Shown here piece by piece: positions 27,404 through 36,817 of a DNA stretch of 64,000 bases. The notes beneath the pieces are model-generated. The model ran no database searches and was not told the DNA's origin. It saw nothing but the letters and a program-made list of their open reading frames with translations. Numbering within the stretch: the stretch's first letter is position 1; every line of letters begins with the position of its first letter. The DNA is from Mycolicibacterium austroafricanum (GTDB taxonomy: Bacteria > Actinomycetota > Actinomycetes > Mycobacteriales > Mycobacteriaceae): assembly GCF_902705885.1 (NCBI RefSeq), contig NZ_CACSIP010000034.1, positions 124,001 through 188,000 on the forward strand, in the 5' to 3' direction. The position numbers and the translations under genes were made by a program.

Positions 27404-28600
27404 GTGGTCGCAGTGAAGGTCCGGTATGACCCGTTCGACGCCACGATTCTGAGCGACCCCTACCCGACGTATCGGTTGTTGCGCGACTCGGCTCCGGTGT
27501 ACCGCGCCGAGGAATCCCACACCTGGGTGCTGAGCCGGCACGCCGACGTCCAGGCCGCCGCGGTGGATCACGGTACGTACTCCTCGGTGGATGGGATTTT
27601 CCCCACCCCGCCGGGGTCGAACTTCATCGGCTCTTTTCTGCCGATGATGATCGTGATGGACCCTCCTCGCCACGACCAATTGCGCGCCCTGGTGAGCCGA
27701 GCGTTCACCCCCCGTCGGGTGGCTGGTCTGCACGGCGCCATCACGCAGATGGCGGCGGAGTTGCTCGGGCGGTTCGACGAGGAGTTCGGGTCGGCGGATT
27801 TCGTGACCGACTTCGCCGCGATCTTGCCCGCCGCGGTGATCGCCGACCTGCTGGGCGTTCCCGCCGAGGACCGCGACCTGTTCCGGTTGTGGTCGAGTCA
27901 GCTGGTGCAGGTCGACGTCAACCATGGACAGACCACCAATGCGCTGGCCGCCGCAGCGTCGATTTATGCCTACTTCACCGATTTCCTTGCCGAGCGCCGC
28001 CGGAGTGCGCGCGCGGACTTGATGTCGGCGCTGGTGAACGCGACGGTCGACGGGATCGGGCTGACCGATGAGGAGGTCCTCGGGTTCTGCGCGTTGCTGC
28101 TCGTCGCGGGTTATGAGACTACCACCAATCTGCTCGGCAACTCCGCGGTGGTGCTCGCTCAGAATCCGCAGATCCGGCGACGCTTGGGCCGCGATCGGAC
28201 GCTGCTGGGGCCGGCGGTGGAGGAGTTGTTGCGTTATGACTCACCGGCTCAGGGACTTTCACGCACCCTGACTCGTGACGTGACCTTGCACGGCACGACG
28301 ATGCGACGGGGGGAGAAGGTGCTGTTGCTGTTCGGGTCGGCGAACCGCGACGAGCGTGCCTTTCCCGAACCCGACGTGTTCGACGTCGATCGCACTTGCG
28401 AGCATCAGGTGGCCTTCGGTCGCGGCATCCACTTCTGTTTGGGGGCGGCGTTGGCGCGGATGGAAGCCCGGATCGCGCTGGATGCGCTCCTGGACAAGGT
28501 GCCCGACTGGGAGGTCGACCTGACTTCGGCGCGTCGGCTTCGGTCCGGGCCCATCCGTGGGTACACCTCGTTGCCCATCACCTGGACACCTTCGGGGTAG
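27404..28600 (+). CDS. Cytochrome P450
   Basis: 398 residues, GTG start preceded by TTAGGAGGTC. I-helix oxygen motif AGYETTTN, K-helix ExxR in EELLRYDSP, and heme loop FGRGIHFCLGAALARME with the Cys ligand. A soluble bacterial class I P450; redox partners are not encoded nearby. Substrate unknown. First gene of a tight plus-strand run (MFS 4 bp after, then three overlapping or close enzyme genes). The run and the divergent TetR suggest a detoxification or catabolic operon induced by its substrate. Confidence 0.9.
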   Translation: MVAVKVRYDPFDATILSDPYPTYRLLRDSAPVYRAEESHTWVLSRHADVQAAAVDHGTYSSVDGIFPTPPGSNFIGSFLPMMIVMDPPRHDQLRALVSRAFTPRRVAGLHGAITQMAAELLGRFDEEFGSADFVTDFAAILPAAVIADLLGVPAEDRDLFRLWSSQLVQVDVNHGQTTNALAAAASIYAYFTDFLAERRRSARADLMSALVNATVDGIGLTDEEVLGFCALLLVAGYETTTNLLGNSAVVLAQNPQIRRRLGRDRTLLGPAVEELLRYDSPAQGLSRTLTRDVTLHGTTMRRGEKVLLLFGSANRDERAFPEPDVFDVDRTCEHQVAFGRGIHFCLGAALARMEARIALDALLDKVPDWEVDLTSARRLRSGPIRGYTSLPITWTPSG

Positions 28601-28604
28601 GCGG

Positions 28605-30362
28605 ATGTCACGACTCGGCGACGGGGACGCGGGAAGTCAGCTGTCCGAGCGGGTGTCGCCCGGATCGCCGGCCGCATCTGAGGCGGATCCGGCAGATCCG
28701 ACGCCGGCAACGTCGACGAATCTTTCGCGGGCCCAGACGTGGACGCTGGTGGTGTCGTGTCTTGCGGTGGCACTGGTGATCGGCTCGATGGCGGCGCTGT
28801 ACACCTCGCTTCCCGACATCGCTGCGACCACCGGGGCGACGCAGAGCCAGCTGACCTGGGTGGTCGACGGTTACACGTTGGCGTTGGCGTGTCTGGTCTT
28901 GCCCGCCGGAGCTCTGGGCGACCGCTACGGGCGCCGGGCGGTGCTGATCTTCGGGCTGGCGGTGTTCTCCGTGGCCTCGACGGTCCCGTTGCTCGTGCAG
29001 GAGCCGATGTGGGTGATCGTCGCGCGCGCGGTCGCCGGGGTGGGAGCGGCATTCGTGATGCCCTCCACGCTGTCGCTGCTGACGGCGGGGTTCCCCGAAC
29101 ACCAGCGTGGCCGTGCGGTCGGCATCTGGGCCGGTGTCGCGGGATCGGGTGCGGTGCTGGGCATCTTGTGTTCAGGGCTGTTGTTGCAGCGGTGGACGTG
29201 GCAGTCGATCTTCGTCGGATTGACCATCGCCGGGGTGGTGTTGCTGATTGCGTCGTTGACACTGTCGGAGTCCCGCGACGAGTCGCATCCGCCGATGGAC
29301 TACGTGGGGTCGCTGTTGGTCGCGGTGGCCATCGGGCTGATTGTCGTCTCGGTCACCGAGGCGCCGGCTCGGGGGTGGACTGATCCGCTGGTGCTCGGGC
29401 TGGCTTGTGGCGGGATGGTGGCGTCGCTGATGTTCGTGACCGTGGAGCTGCGGCGTGCTCACCCGCTCCTGCAGTTGCGGCTGTTCGCTCACCGTGGGTT
29501 CGGCAGCGGCACCCTATCGATCGTCATGCAGTTCGTGGTGATCTTCGGCGTGTTCCTGCTGCTGGTGCAGTATCTGCAGCTGATCATGGGGTACCAGCCG
29601 TTGCAGTCGGCCCTGGCCCTGGCGCCGGTCGCCGTTCCGTTGGTATCGATCTCGGTGACCGCGCCGTGGCTCTCGGAGAAGCTGGGGCTGCGCCTGATCA
29701 TGGTGGCCGGTCTGGTCGTCATCGCGGCCAGCATGTACATGACGAGCCGGTTAGGTGTGCACGCGGTCTACACCGACTTTCTGTGGCCGCTGCTGACCAT
29801 GGGTACCGGTCTGGGTCTGTGCACCGCCCCGGCCACCGCTGCGGTGGTCAGCGCGGTTCCCGTCGACAGTCAGGGTGTCGCTGCGGCGGTGAACGACGCG
29901 GCCCGCGAGATCGGCGCAGCAGTGGGTATCGCGATCGCCGGCAGTGTCCTGGCAGCTGGATACTCCCACCGCATTCAACCCGTGCTGCCCACGCTGCCAT
30001 CACCGGTGCGCGAACCCTTCTCGGATTCCTTGGCCGCCGCCCTGCAGGTCGCCGACCGGTCCGGCCCCGCGGGTGCGCACCTGGCCGACGTCGCCAAGGC
30101 TGCCTTCGTCCACGGCAACAGTCAGGCCGCCTTGGTGTTGACGGTCATTACCGCCGTCAGCGCGTTGGCCCTGGCGGTGTGGGCACCCGGACGTTCCCGC
30201 GCCGAGCAGCGACCCGGTCGGTCGCCGGTCGCCCCGTCGGTCGGCACGGGTCGACACGCCCGCTCAGAGGACGTACCGACAGACAACGATTCCGGCCCGA
30301 CGCAGATACGCCGACCGGTTCCGGTCGGCCGGCACGCGAAATGTGACGAGGAGACCCGATGA
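28605..30362 (+). CDS. MFS drug transporter, DHA2 (EmrB/QacA) family
   Basis: 585 residues from ATG at 28605 (MSRLGDGDAG). Fourteen predicted helices; the first loop motif A LGDRYGRRAVL and antiporter motif C region AGSGAVLGILCSG are clear. DHA2 proteins export drugs or hydrophobic compounds by proton antiport. N-terminal 40 and C-terminal 60 residues are hydrophilic. Follows the P450 by 4 bp and overlaps the next gene (ATGA, 30359-30362). Confidence 0.88.
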   Translation: MSRLGDGDAGSQLSERVSPGSPAASEADPADPTPATSTNLSRAQTWTLVVSCLAVALVIGSMAALYTSLPDIAATTGATQSQLTWVVDGYTLALACLVLPAGALGDRYGRRAVLIFGLAVFSVASTVPLLVQEPMWVIVARAVAGVGAAFVMPSTLSLLTAGFPEHQRGRAVGIWAGVAGSGAVLGILCSGLLLQRWTWQSIFVGLTIAGVVLLIASLTLSESRDESHPPMDYVGSLLVAVAIGLIVVSVTEAPARGWTDPLVLGLACGGMVASLMFVTVELRRAHPLLQLRLFAHRGFGSGTLSIVMQFVVIFGVFLLLVQYLQLIMGYQPLQSALALAPVAVPLVSISVTAPWLSEKLGLRLIMVAGLVVIAASMYMTSRLGVHAVYTDFLWPLLTMGTGLGLCTAPATAAVVSAVPVDSQGVAAAVNDAAREIGAAVGIAIAGSVLAAGYSHRIQPVLPTLPSPVREPFSDSLAAALQVADRSGPAGAHLADVAKAAFVHGNSQAALVLTVITAVSALALAVWAPGRSRAEQRPGRSPVAPSVGTGRHARSEDVPTDNDSGPTQIRRPVPVGRHAKCDEETR

Positions 30363-30895
30363 CGACGGCGGCGACTGATCGGCAGGGTCCCGAGGCGTTG
30401 CCTCCTCACACAGTGACGTGCATGGGATGCGGCCCGGACAACCCGAATGGCCTGCAAATGAGGGTATTTCGGCTAGGTCAGCAAGTGTATACCGACGTGG
30501 CCTTCGACGAACGCCACGCAGGGGCGCCGGGGCTGGCGCACGGCGGCGCGATCGCCGCCGCCTGCGACGACCTGTTCGGCTTCACCCTGTGGATCGCCGG
30601 CACGCCGGCGGTGACCCGGAATCTGGCCATCAATTATTTGCAGCCGGTGCCGCTGCATCAACTGCACCGCATCAGCGCACACATTCACGCCCGCGAAGGC
30701 CGTGCCCTGCACGTCAGCGCGACCGGTACCGGCCAGGACGACGTCGTGCGGTTCACCGCCACGGCACGGTTCGTTGCGGTCAGCGCGGAGCACTTCGCCG
30801 CCCACTGCGATCTCGGCGAATTCGGCGACATGCTCGCACGGTTTGCCAGGGAGAGCGGCCCAGCGATACCCGACCAGTCCGAGGGCGACGCGTAA
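30359..30895 (+). CDS. PaaI-like hotdog thioesterase 1
   Basis: 178 residues. MGCGPDNPNGLQMRV, then APGLAHGGAIAAACDDLFGF with the HGG catalytic turn, and a strand NLAINYLQPVPL: the PaaI/acyl-CoA thioesterase fold. The CMGCG cysteines near the N-terminus are common in this subgroup. Overlaps both neighbours (ATGA with MFS, TAATG with the next thioesterase). Likely hydrolyses an acyl-CoA formed in the P450 pathway; substrate not readable. Confidence 0.8.
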   Translation: MTTAATDRQGPEALPPHTVTCMGCGPDNPNGLQMRVFRLGQQVYTDVAFDERHAGAPGLAHGGAIAAACDDLFGFTLWIAGTPAVTRNLAINYLQPVPLHQLHRISAHIHAREGRALHVSATGTGQDDVVRFTATARFVAVSAEHFAAHCDLGEFGDMLARFARESGPAIPDQSEGDA

Positions 30896-31344
30896 TGGCG
30901 GCCATCGAGTTCGCCCACTTCGACGAGCAGATCGCCGAGACGCTACTTGGATCCGCCACTGCGGCGGGAGGCCTGTCGACGTTCCTGGATTTTCGCCACA
31001 CCGAGTTCACCGCTGGTCGACTGGTGGCCGAGATGGATACCCGAGACGAACTGCTGACACCCTTCGGCAATCTTCATGGCGGATGCCTGTCGGCGATGGT
31101 CGACCACTGCCTGGGAGTGGTGTTCTACCCCGTCATCTCCGCGGGGTCATGGGTCGCCACAACGGAATTCAAGGTCAACCTGCTCCGACCGGTGTCGGGT
31201 GGAGTGTGCATCGCCGTCACCGAGATCGTGGCGTTGGGCAAGCGCAGCGGGGTCGCCCGTATCGACATCACCAACGATGACGTAGCCGTCTGCGCGGCTC
31301 AAGGCACCGTGACGATCGTCAGTCCCCGGGCAGGCGGGCAATGA
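30895..31344 (+). CDS. PaaI-like hotdog thioesterase 2
   Basis: 149 residues from the ATG at 30895 (TAATG overlap). FGNLHGGCLSAMVDHCLGVV carries the HGG/asparagine catalytic turn; FKVNLLRPVSGG is the following core strand. About 4 bases of coupling to thioesterase 1 suggest a hetero-oligomer or paired steps. Two thioesterases side by side in one operon is unusual. Confidence 0.8.
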   Translation: MAAIEFAHFDEQIAETLLGSATAAGGLSTFLDFRHTEFTAGRLVAEMDTRDELLTPFGNLHGGCLSAMVDHCLGVVFYPVISAGSWVATTEFKVNLLRPVSGGVCIAVTEIVALGKRSGVARIDITNDDVAVCAAQGTVTIVSPRAGGQ

Positions 31345-31399
31345 GGACGGCCACGGCGAACCGCCCATCGCGGACGGGTGTCCGCCCGGAGCGGGTGCC

Positions 31400-32290
31400 G
31401 TGATCGCGGCGATCCAGCATCGCGTCCGCACCAGTGACGGCATCACCCTGGCCGCGGACTGCTACGCCCATGCTGACGTCCGTCCCGTGGTACTGCTGTT
31501 GCACGGCGGTGGCCAGAACCGGCATGCCTGGAGCGCCTCGGCCGCCCGGCTGTATGCACGCGGGTACACGGTGGTCGCCTATGACACGCGCGGTCACGGT
31601 GACAGCGACTGGGACCCGGACGGTCGGTACGACGTCGAGCGGCTGGCGTCCGATCTGATCGCGATCCGCGAACGCTTCAGCGCGGATGAGCCACCCGCGG
31701 TCGTGGGCGCATCGTTGGGTGGGATGACCATCCTGGGAGCACATCTGAGCGCAGCGGCCGAATCGTGGGGGGCGGTCGTGTTGGTCGACATCACCCCGCG
31801 GCTGGAGTTCCAGGGTGCCCGCCGTGTCGTGGCGTTCATGGCCGCGCACCCCGATGGGTTCAGCACCCTGCACGATGCCGCCGAGGTGATCGCCGCCTAC
31901 AACCCGCATCGCGCGCGACCCGACACCGTCGACGGCCTGCGCAAGGTGCTGCGGCAACGTCACGACGGCCGGTGGATCTGGCGATGGGACCCGGCGTTCA
32001 TCCACTCCAACTTCGAGTTCGTGCAGGGCGAGCCCATGTCGGGAACGGAGCAGTTGGACGCGATCGGCCAGATTTTGAGTGAGGGAGCCCGCCGCGTCAC
32101 CGCGCCAACACTTCTGGTGCGGGGACTGCTGTCCGACGTGGTATCCCAAGACACCGTCGAGGAGTTCCTGCAACTTGTTCCGCATGCAGAGACCGTCGAC
32201 GTGTCCGGTACCGGCCACATGATCGCCGGTGACGACAACGACGCGTTCACCGCCGCGGTCGGCGACTTCCTCGACCGCTGCGTCCTCTAG
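31400..32290 (+). CDS. Alpha/beta hydrolase (paralogue of the 61148 gene)
   Basis: 296 residues, GTG start. Oxyanion motif LLHGGGQNRHAWS, strand DTRGHGDSDW, nucleophile GASLGG, His in GTGHMIAGDDND. The segment NPHRARPDTVDGLRKVLR and the DP.FI motif are shared with the hydrolase at 61148-62032, so these are paralogues in one genome. Related hydrolases occur beside Baeyer-Villiger monooxygenases and cleave the esters they make. Last gene of the P450 module; converges with mmpL. Confidence 0.82.
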   Translation: MIAAIQHRVRTSDGITLAADCYAHADVRPVVLLLHGGGQNRHAWSASAARLYARGYTVVAYDTRGHGDSDWDPDGRYDVERLASDLIAIRERFSADEPPAVVGASLGGMTILGAHLSAAAESWGAVVLVDITPRLEFQGARRVVAFMAAHPDGFSTLHDAAEVIAAYNPHRARPDTVDGLRKVLRQRHDGRWIWRWDPAFIHSNFEFVQGEPMSGTEQLDAIGQILSEGARRVTAPTLLVRGLLSDVVSQDTVEEFLQLVPHAETVDVSGTGHMIAGDDNDAFTAAVGDFLDRCVL

Positions 32291-32378
32291 GTCGCACCAC
32301 TGCACCGTGTCGGGCACGCGGCACAAACTCGACGTCAGCGTTGTGCTCCTACGGGTCCACGATGAGGGCCGCCACCGG

Positions 32379-35300
32379 CTACGACGAGATGGAGTGGCTG
32401 GCGGGATTCGGCGCGCTGGCGCGGTGCGGCCACCAGCTGGCTTCGCGGAGCAACACGGCGATCGCGGGGACGGTGAGCGTGCGCACGACGAAGGTGTCCA
32501 GTAGCAGGCCGCAGCCGATGATGAAGCCGGCTTGGATCATGATGGCGATCGAGCCGAACATGAGTCCGAACATGCTCGCGGCGAAGATGATTCCGGCGGA
32601 GGTGATCACCGAGCCGGTGTTGGCGACGGTTCGCAGCACGCCGACGCGGATGTTGCGGGTGGATTCCTCCTTGAGCCGGGAGACTAGCAGCATGTTGTAG
32701 TCGGCTCCCACGGCGACGAGGATGATGAACGCCAACAGTGGTACCGGCCAGGCGATTTCGTAGCCGAGGCCCCACTGGAAGACGAGAACTCCGATGCCCA
32801 GTGAGGCGGCGTAGTTGAGCACGACGGTGCCCAGCAAGTAGAGCGGGGCCAGCAGTGCGCGCAGCAGCAGGACCAGGATCAGGCCCACGATGAGCAGCGT
32901 GGCAGCGCCAAGTTGGAGGAAGTCCGCCGAGAGGAGCTTCTGGATGTCGGAGTTCACGGCGGGGAATCCGGCGACGGAGACGGTCGCTTGAGCCAGGGAG
33001 GTGTTGGGGCGGGCGGCCTCGGCGACGGCGACGATTTGGTGAGCCATGTTCATGGCGTCCACGGTGTACGGGTCGTTGCTGGATTCGATGATGAATCGGG
33101 CGGTCTTGCCGTCACGGGACAGGAATTGTTCTGCTACGTCTGCGAATTGGCGGTTCTCGAAGGCGTTGGGCGGCAGGAAGAACCCACTCGAGGTATCCGA
33201 GCCGGTGCTGGCGCGCGCCGAGTTCTGCAGTTGGGTGGCGATTTGGCTCATTCCGCTGAGCATTTCGATGTTGCTGTCGGCCAGGGTGTGCACACCGGTG
33301 GCTAAAGCCTGGGCGCCGGAGGCGAGCTGGCGGATGCCGTCTTGGAGGCGACGGACGTTGCCGATCAGGTCGGCGGGGTCGCCGAGCACTCCGAACGCTT
33401 TGTCCATGGAAGTGACGGCGCTCTGCACGTCGGCCAGGGTGCCGGTGACGGTCGCGTTCTGGTCGACGCGGTCACCGATGGCGGCGACTTGGGTGAAGAA
33501 CCCGCCATTGCGCAGGGTCGCCAGAACGTGGACCTGGTCTCGGATCTGCGCGCATTGCGGTGTGGTTGCACACCACGGCGAGGTGTTCAGGGCCCCAACG
33601 AGGGGGTCGATGGTGGCGATCGCGCCGTCGGCTTGTTCGGCCAGCGGGCGCAGCCCGGGCCCGGAGCGCAACGCTTGATCCACCGCAGGTGCGGCCATCG
33701 ACAGTTGGTTGAGCAGCGGCCGGAGCTGGTCGACTTGAGGGCCGATGGTCTGGGCCTGGTCCAGGACGGCGGTCAGTGGGGTCAGCGCGGTGCGCAGCGT
33801 GGTGTCGAGTTGGGCGAGGCCGCTGGCGAGTTGGTCCGCGCCGCCGGTGAGCTTGGCCAGGTCGTCCTTGCGGGCGTTGCCGTCGGCCACCGCGCCGGCC
33901 ATCTTGTCGCCGATCTGCCCGTTCTGCCAACCCAATTGGGCTTGATCCAGGCGGGCTCCGGTAGGTCGGGTGACCCCGGAGACCTTGGTGACCCCTGGCA
34001 CCTGCGCGACGCGGGAGGCCATCTCGTCGAGATCGGCGAGTCCCTTGCCCGTGCGCATGTCGGTCGGTGATTCGACCACCAGGAACTCGGTGATGACGAT
34101 GTCCTTGCGGAAGTGACGGTCCAACAATTGGTAGCCCTGGTTGCTGGCGGTGGTGGCGGGTTGTCCCTTGCGGTCGTCGTAGCTCAATGTCATCGTCGTG
34201 GCGACGGCCGACAATGCCAGCAGCAGGACCAGGCTGCCGACGAGCAGCGGCACCGGCTTGCGGACCACCGCGACGGCCACCGAGTTCCAGTAGCGCCGGG
34301 TGCGGTCGGACTTGGGTTCGCCGATGCCGCGTTTGGCGGCCAGCACCAGCACCGGCGGAAGCAGGGTCACGGTGGCGATGAATCCGACGACCACGGCGAC
34401 CGCGCAGGCCGGTCCCAGTCCGGCGAAGACGCTGAGATTGGCGAACACCATGGCTGCGAAAGCCAGCGCGACGGTCGCCGCCGAGGCCATGATGACGCGA
34501 CCGATGCTGGCGGTGGCGTGCACGACCGCCTGATCGGGGGCCACTTGCGCTCGGCGCTGTTCGTGGTAGCGGCTGATCAGAAAAACGGTGTAGTCGGTGC
34601 CGGCGCCCAGCAGGATCGCGGTCATGAACGCGACGGTGAATTGCGACACGGGCATGCCCAACTCGCCCAGCCCGGAGAGCACCCCACGTCCGACGGCCAG
34701 GCTGATGCCGATCACCAGCAGTGGCAGCAGCGCGGTGAACACCGACCGGTAGACGATGAGCAGGATCAGCGCGATCAGCCCTGCGGTGGCGATGGAGATG
34801 AAGAGGAGATCGTGTTCGGCCTCGGCGATTTGGTCGCTGAATGTCGCTGGCGGCCCAGTCACTCGCACCAGCGTCGAGGATCCGTCGAACGCTCGCGCGG
34901 CGATCGAGCGGACCGCGGTGACCGACTCGGCCGCGGCCGGGTCACCGAGCGTGCCGACCACCCCGACCGGCAGATACCACGCCTTGCCGTCCTTGCTGAG
35001 TGCCTGGCTTGCGGTCGCCGGGTCGGCCAGTAAATCCTGGACCAGAAGCACGTGCTCGGTGTCGGCGCGCAGCCGCGACACCAGGTCCGCGTAGCGCTGT
35101 CGCGTCGGCGGTGTCAGCCCTGCAGGGTCTTCCATGGCGACGAACAGCGTTGTCTTGGAGCCCTGTTCGCTGAATGCCTCGCTCATCCGGTCGATCGTTT
35201 GAAACGACGCCACGTCCTGAGGTATCAGCTGGACCGACTGTTTCTGCACCACGGTCTCCAACTGTGGGAACAGTAGTGCCAGCACCACGGCCAGTCCGAC

Positions 35301-35495
35301 CCAGGCGCCGATCACGAGGGCCTTGTGCCGCACGGTGAATCGGGCCAGGGCACCGAGGCGTTCGCTGTACTCCCCGGACGCCTTCGTCACGGCGGCAGCG
35401 CGTTCCCGCAGGCGCGTGGCGGCGGCGTCTCCTGTGTCCTGGTGGTTCTCTTCGCTATTCAAGAGCGGGCCCGGTCGGGGCGTTGTCCGATCCAC
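32379..35495 (-). CDS. MmpL/RND-family transporter
   Basis: 1038 residues, GTG start. Twelve helices in the RND arrangement with two large external loops; cytoplasmic DYTVFLISRYHEQR and its pseudo-repeat DYNMLLVSRLKEES carry the Asp-Tyr proton-relay motif of MmpL proteins. The second loop is Asn/Gln-rich with a long helical hairpin (TMD-proximal SGAQALATGVHTL). Exports lipids or drugs across the inner membrane. Follows the DUF6188 gene by 24 bp, and the pair begins downstream of an operator matching that of the adjacent TetR gene. Confidence 0.88.
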   Translation of the reverse strand: MDRTTPRPGPLLNSEENHQDTGDAAATRLRERAAAVTKASGEYSERLGALARFTVRHKALVIGAWVGLAVVLALLFPQLETVVQKQSVQLIPQDVASFQTIDRMSEAFSEQGSKTTLFVAMEDPAGLTPPTRQRYADLVSRLRADTEHVLLVQDLLADPATASQALSKDGKAWYLPVGVVGTLGDPAAAESVTAVRSIAARAFDGSSTLVRVTGPPATFSDQIAEAEHDLLFISIATAGLIALILLIVYRSVFTALLPLLVIGISLAVGRGVLSGLGELGMPVSQFTVAFMTAILLGAGTDYTVFLISRYHEQRRAQVAPDQAVVHATASIGRVIMASAATVALAFAAMVFANLSVFAGLGPACAVAVVVGFIATVTLLPPVLVLAAKRGIGEPKSDRTRRYWNSVAVAVVRKPVPLLVGSLVLLLALSAVATTMTLSYDDRKGQPATTASNQGYQLLDRHFRKDIVITEFLVVESPTDMRTGKGLADLDEMASRVAQVPGVTKVSGVTRPTGARLDQAQLGWQNGQIGDKMAGAVADGNARKDDLAKLTGGADQLASGLAQLDTTLRTALTPLTAVLDQAQTIGPQVDQLRPLLNQLSMAAPAVDQALRSGPGLRPLAEQADGAIATIDPLVGALNTSPWCATTPQCAQIRDQVHVLATLRNGGFFTQVAAIGDRVDQNATVTGTLADVQSAVTSMDKAFGVLGDPADLIGNVRRLQDGIRQLASGAQALATGVHTLADSNIEMLSGMSQIATQLQNSARASTGSDTSSGFFLPPNAFENRQFADVAEQFLSRDGKTARFIIESSNDPYTVDAMNMAHQIVAVAEAARPNTSLAQATVSVAGFPAVNSDIQKLLSADFLQLGAATLLIVGLILVLLLRALLAPLYLLGTVVLNYAASLGIGVLVFQWGLGYEIAWPVPLLAFIILVAVGADYNMLLVSRLKEESTRNIRVGVLRTVANTGSVITSAGIIFAASMFGLMFGSIAIMIQAGFIIGCGLLLDTFVVRTLTVPAIAVLLREASWWPHRASAPNPASHSISS

Positions 35496-35519
35496 TGCCC
35501 CGGCTTACGCCCTGCCGGG

Positions 35520-35957
35520 TCACCGTACTGTCGCCGCGACATCGGCGACGTGATCGTCGTCCTCGGGCAAGTCGTGACGCACGACTCGGACCCGGCCGTG
35601 AGGCAGGCAGGCCATGTAGCCGTGACGCTTGCCGTACAACTCCCACGCGGTGAAGTCCTCGTCGGGGTCAACGGTGATGCGATACCCGTTGGCGAACTCG
35701 ACGTGCAGGGTGCCGTCGTCGTCACAGAAGGAGCGGGTGCAGACACTGCCCGAAAAATTCAACAGCGGACGTAGGCGATTGGGCACGTCATTGGGATCGA
35801 TCATGACGTCTTCGGCGGGATAGTTCCCGAGCGCTGGTAGCGAGAGCCTCAGTGGTCGGGAGATGACCAACTCGTTGTAATCCTCCAAGTTGAGCACGAG
35901 GCCGCCATCTAAGCTGACGCGCCGAACTGAGCACGTTTCGATCCATTGGGTGAGCAT
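35520..35957 (-). CDS. DUF6188-like small protein
   Basis: 145 residues from ATG at 35957 (MLTQWIETC). Mixed alpha/beta with ANGYRITVDPDEDFTAWELY and GYMACLPHGRVRVV, a pattern I associate with DUF6188. No membrane segment. Role unknown. It is the first gene of the mmpL transcript, directly behind the predicted TetR operator at 36002-36018. A membrane-transporter accessory role is only inference from position. Confidence 0.55.
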   Translation of the reverse strand: MLTQWIETCSVRRVSLDGGLVLNLEDYNELVISRPLRLSLPALGNYPAEDVMIDPNDVPNRLRPLLNFSGSVCTRSFCDDDGTLHVEFANGYRITVDPDEDFTAWELYGKRHGYMACLPHGRVRVVRHDLPEDDDHVADVAATVR

Positions 35958-36001
35958 CACGCTGTCCCTCCGTCGATCCAATAACACTCAACGATACTCT
36001 A

Positions 36002-36018
36002 AGTATCGCTACGCTACT
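36002..36018. promoter_or_regulatory. TetR operator in front of the DUF6188-mmpL operon
   Basis: AGTATCG-CTA-CGCTACT, 16 of 17 bases the same as the palindrome at 36740-36756. An overlapping everted copy CGATACT-CTA-AGTATCG (35992-36008) extends it. Lies 45-61 bp before the DUF6188 start. Confidence 0.75.
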
Positions 36019-36028
36019 AGCAGTACTC

Positions 36029-36658
36029 TTACTGGGTCGACCCTGGGGTCTGCGAGTTGGCTGCTGCATTCTCTCCGCCGAGGATCAGTCGGACGCTGCG
36101 TTCCAGCCGTACCGCCAACTCGTCGGCGGAGGTGCCGTGGCGGACCCAGGCGATCAGGCTGGACAACCAAACGTCGACGATTAGCGAGGCGAGTTGGTGG
36201 TGTCGCGGGTTCGGTTCGCCGCCGGCGATTGCCAGTGCGAGAAGGTGTTCAATGACCGCGGCGGCGCGGTCGACTTCGGAGCTGGTGCTGCCGTCGGCGA
36301 ACACGAACGCGCGGGTGACGGCTTCGGTTAGCGCGGGCCTACATCGCAATTCTTTGTACAGACGAGCGTTCACATGTGCCACCCGCAGCTGCGGGGAGTC
36401 GGCCGTGACGGTCCAATCGCGCTCCGCGCCAAGGCGTTCGAACTCGCGCGTAAGGACGGCCACCAAAACGTGCGGTTTGGTCGGAAAGTACCGATAGAGG
36501 GTGCCTACCGCGATCCCGGCGTCGTCGGCGACGGTGCGCATCTTCACTGCGTCGTATCCACCATCGGTTGCGATCGCCGCCGCGCAGTCGAGGATCTCTT
36601 CGCGTCGGCGACCCGTTCTCGCGACGGACCTACCGCTGGCTGTTCCGATTGCGGTCAT
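36029..36658 (-). CDS. TetR-family repressor of the mmpL module
   Basis: 209 residues from ATG at 36658 (MTAIGTASGRS). HTH region TVADDAGIAVGTLYRYFPTK; C-terminal domain with LASLIVDVWLSSLIAWVRHG. The gene is bracketed by near-identical 17-bp palindromes: one upstream (36740-36756), one just past its stop in front of DUF6188-mmpL (36002-36018). That layout predicts autoregulation and control of the transporter. A start further upstream (36787) would cover the palindrome and is rejected. Confidence 0.85.
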   Translation of the reverse strand: MTAIGTASGRSVARTGRRREEILDCAAAIATDGGYDAVKMRTVADDAGIAVGTLYRYFPTKPHVLVAVLTREFERLGAERDWTVTADSPQLRVAHVNARLYKELRCRPALTEAVTRAFVFADGSTSSEVDRAAAVIEHLLALAIAGGEPNPRHHQLASLIVDVWLSSLIAWVRHGTSADELAVRLERSVRLILGGENAAANSQTPGSTQ

Positions 36659-36739
36659 CGATGATTCAACGCCCTTCGACGACTCCAGCCAGTCTCGGGC
36701 GCGAGCATCGCCCCGGATGGCCGGAAGAAAGCTACGTAC

Positions 36740-36756
36740 AGTATCGCTACGATACT
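36740..36756. promoter_or_regulatory. TetR operator between two divergent tetR genes
   Basis: AGTATCG-CTA-CGATACT, perfect palindrome (extended to 19 bp as CAG...CTG, 36739-36757). 81 bp from the minus-strand TetR start and 61 bp from the plus-strand one. Confidence 0.8.
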
Positions 36757-36817
36757 GTTGGTAGCATAGGGCGGTGCACAGCGGCATGGCCAGTGAATCC
36801 GGCAGACGAGTGTGGCG

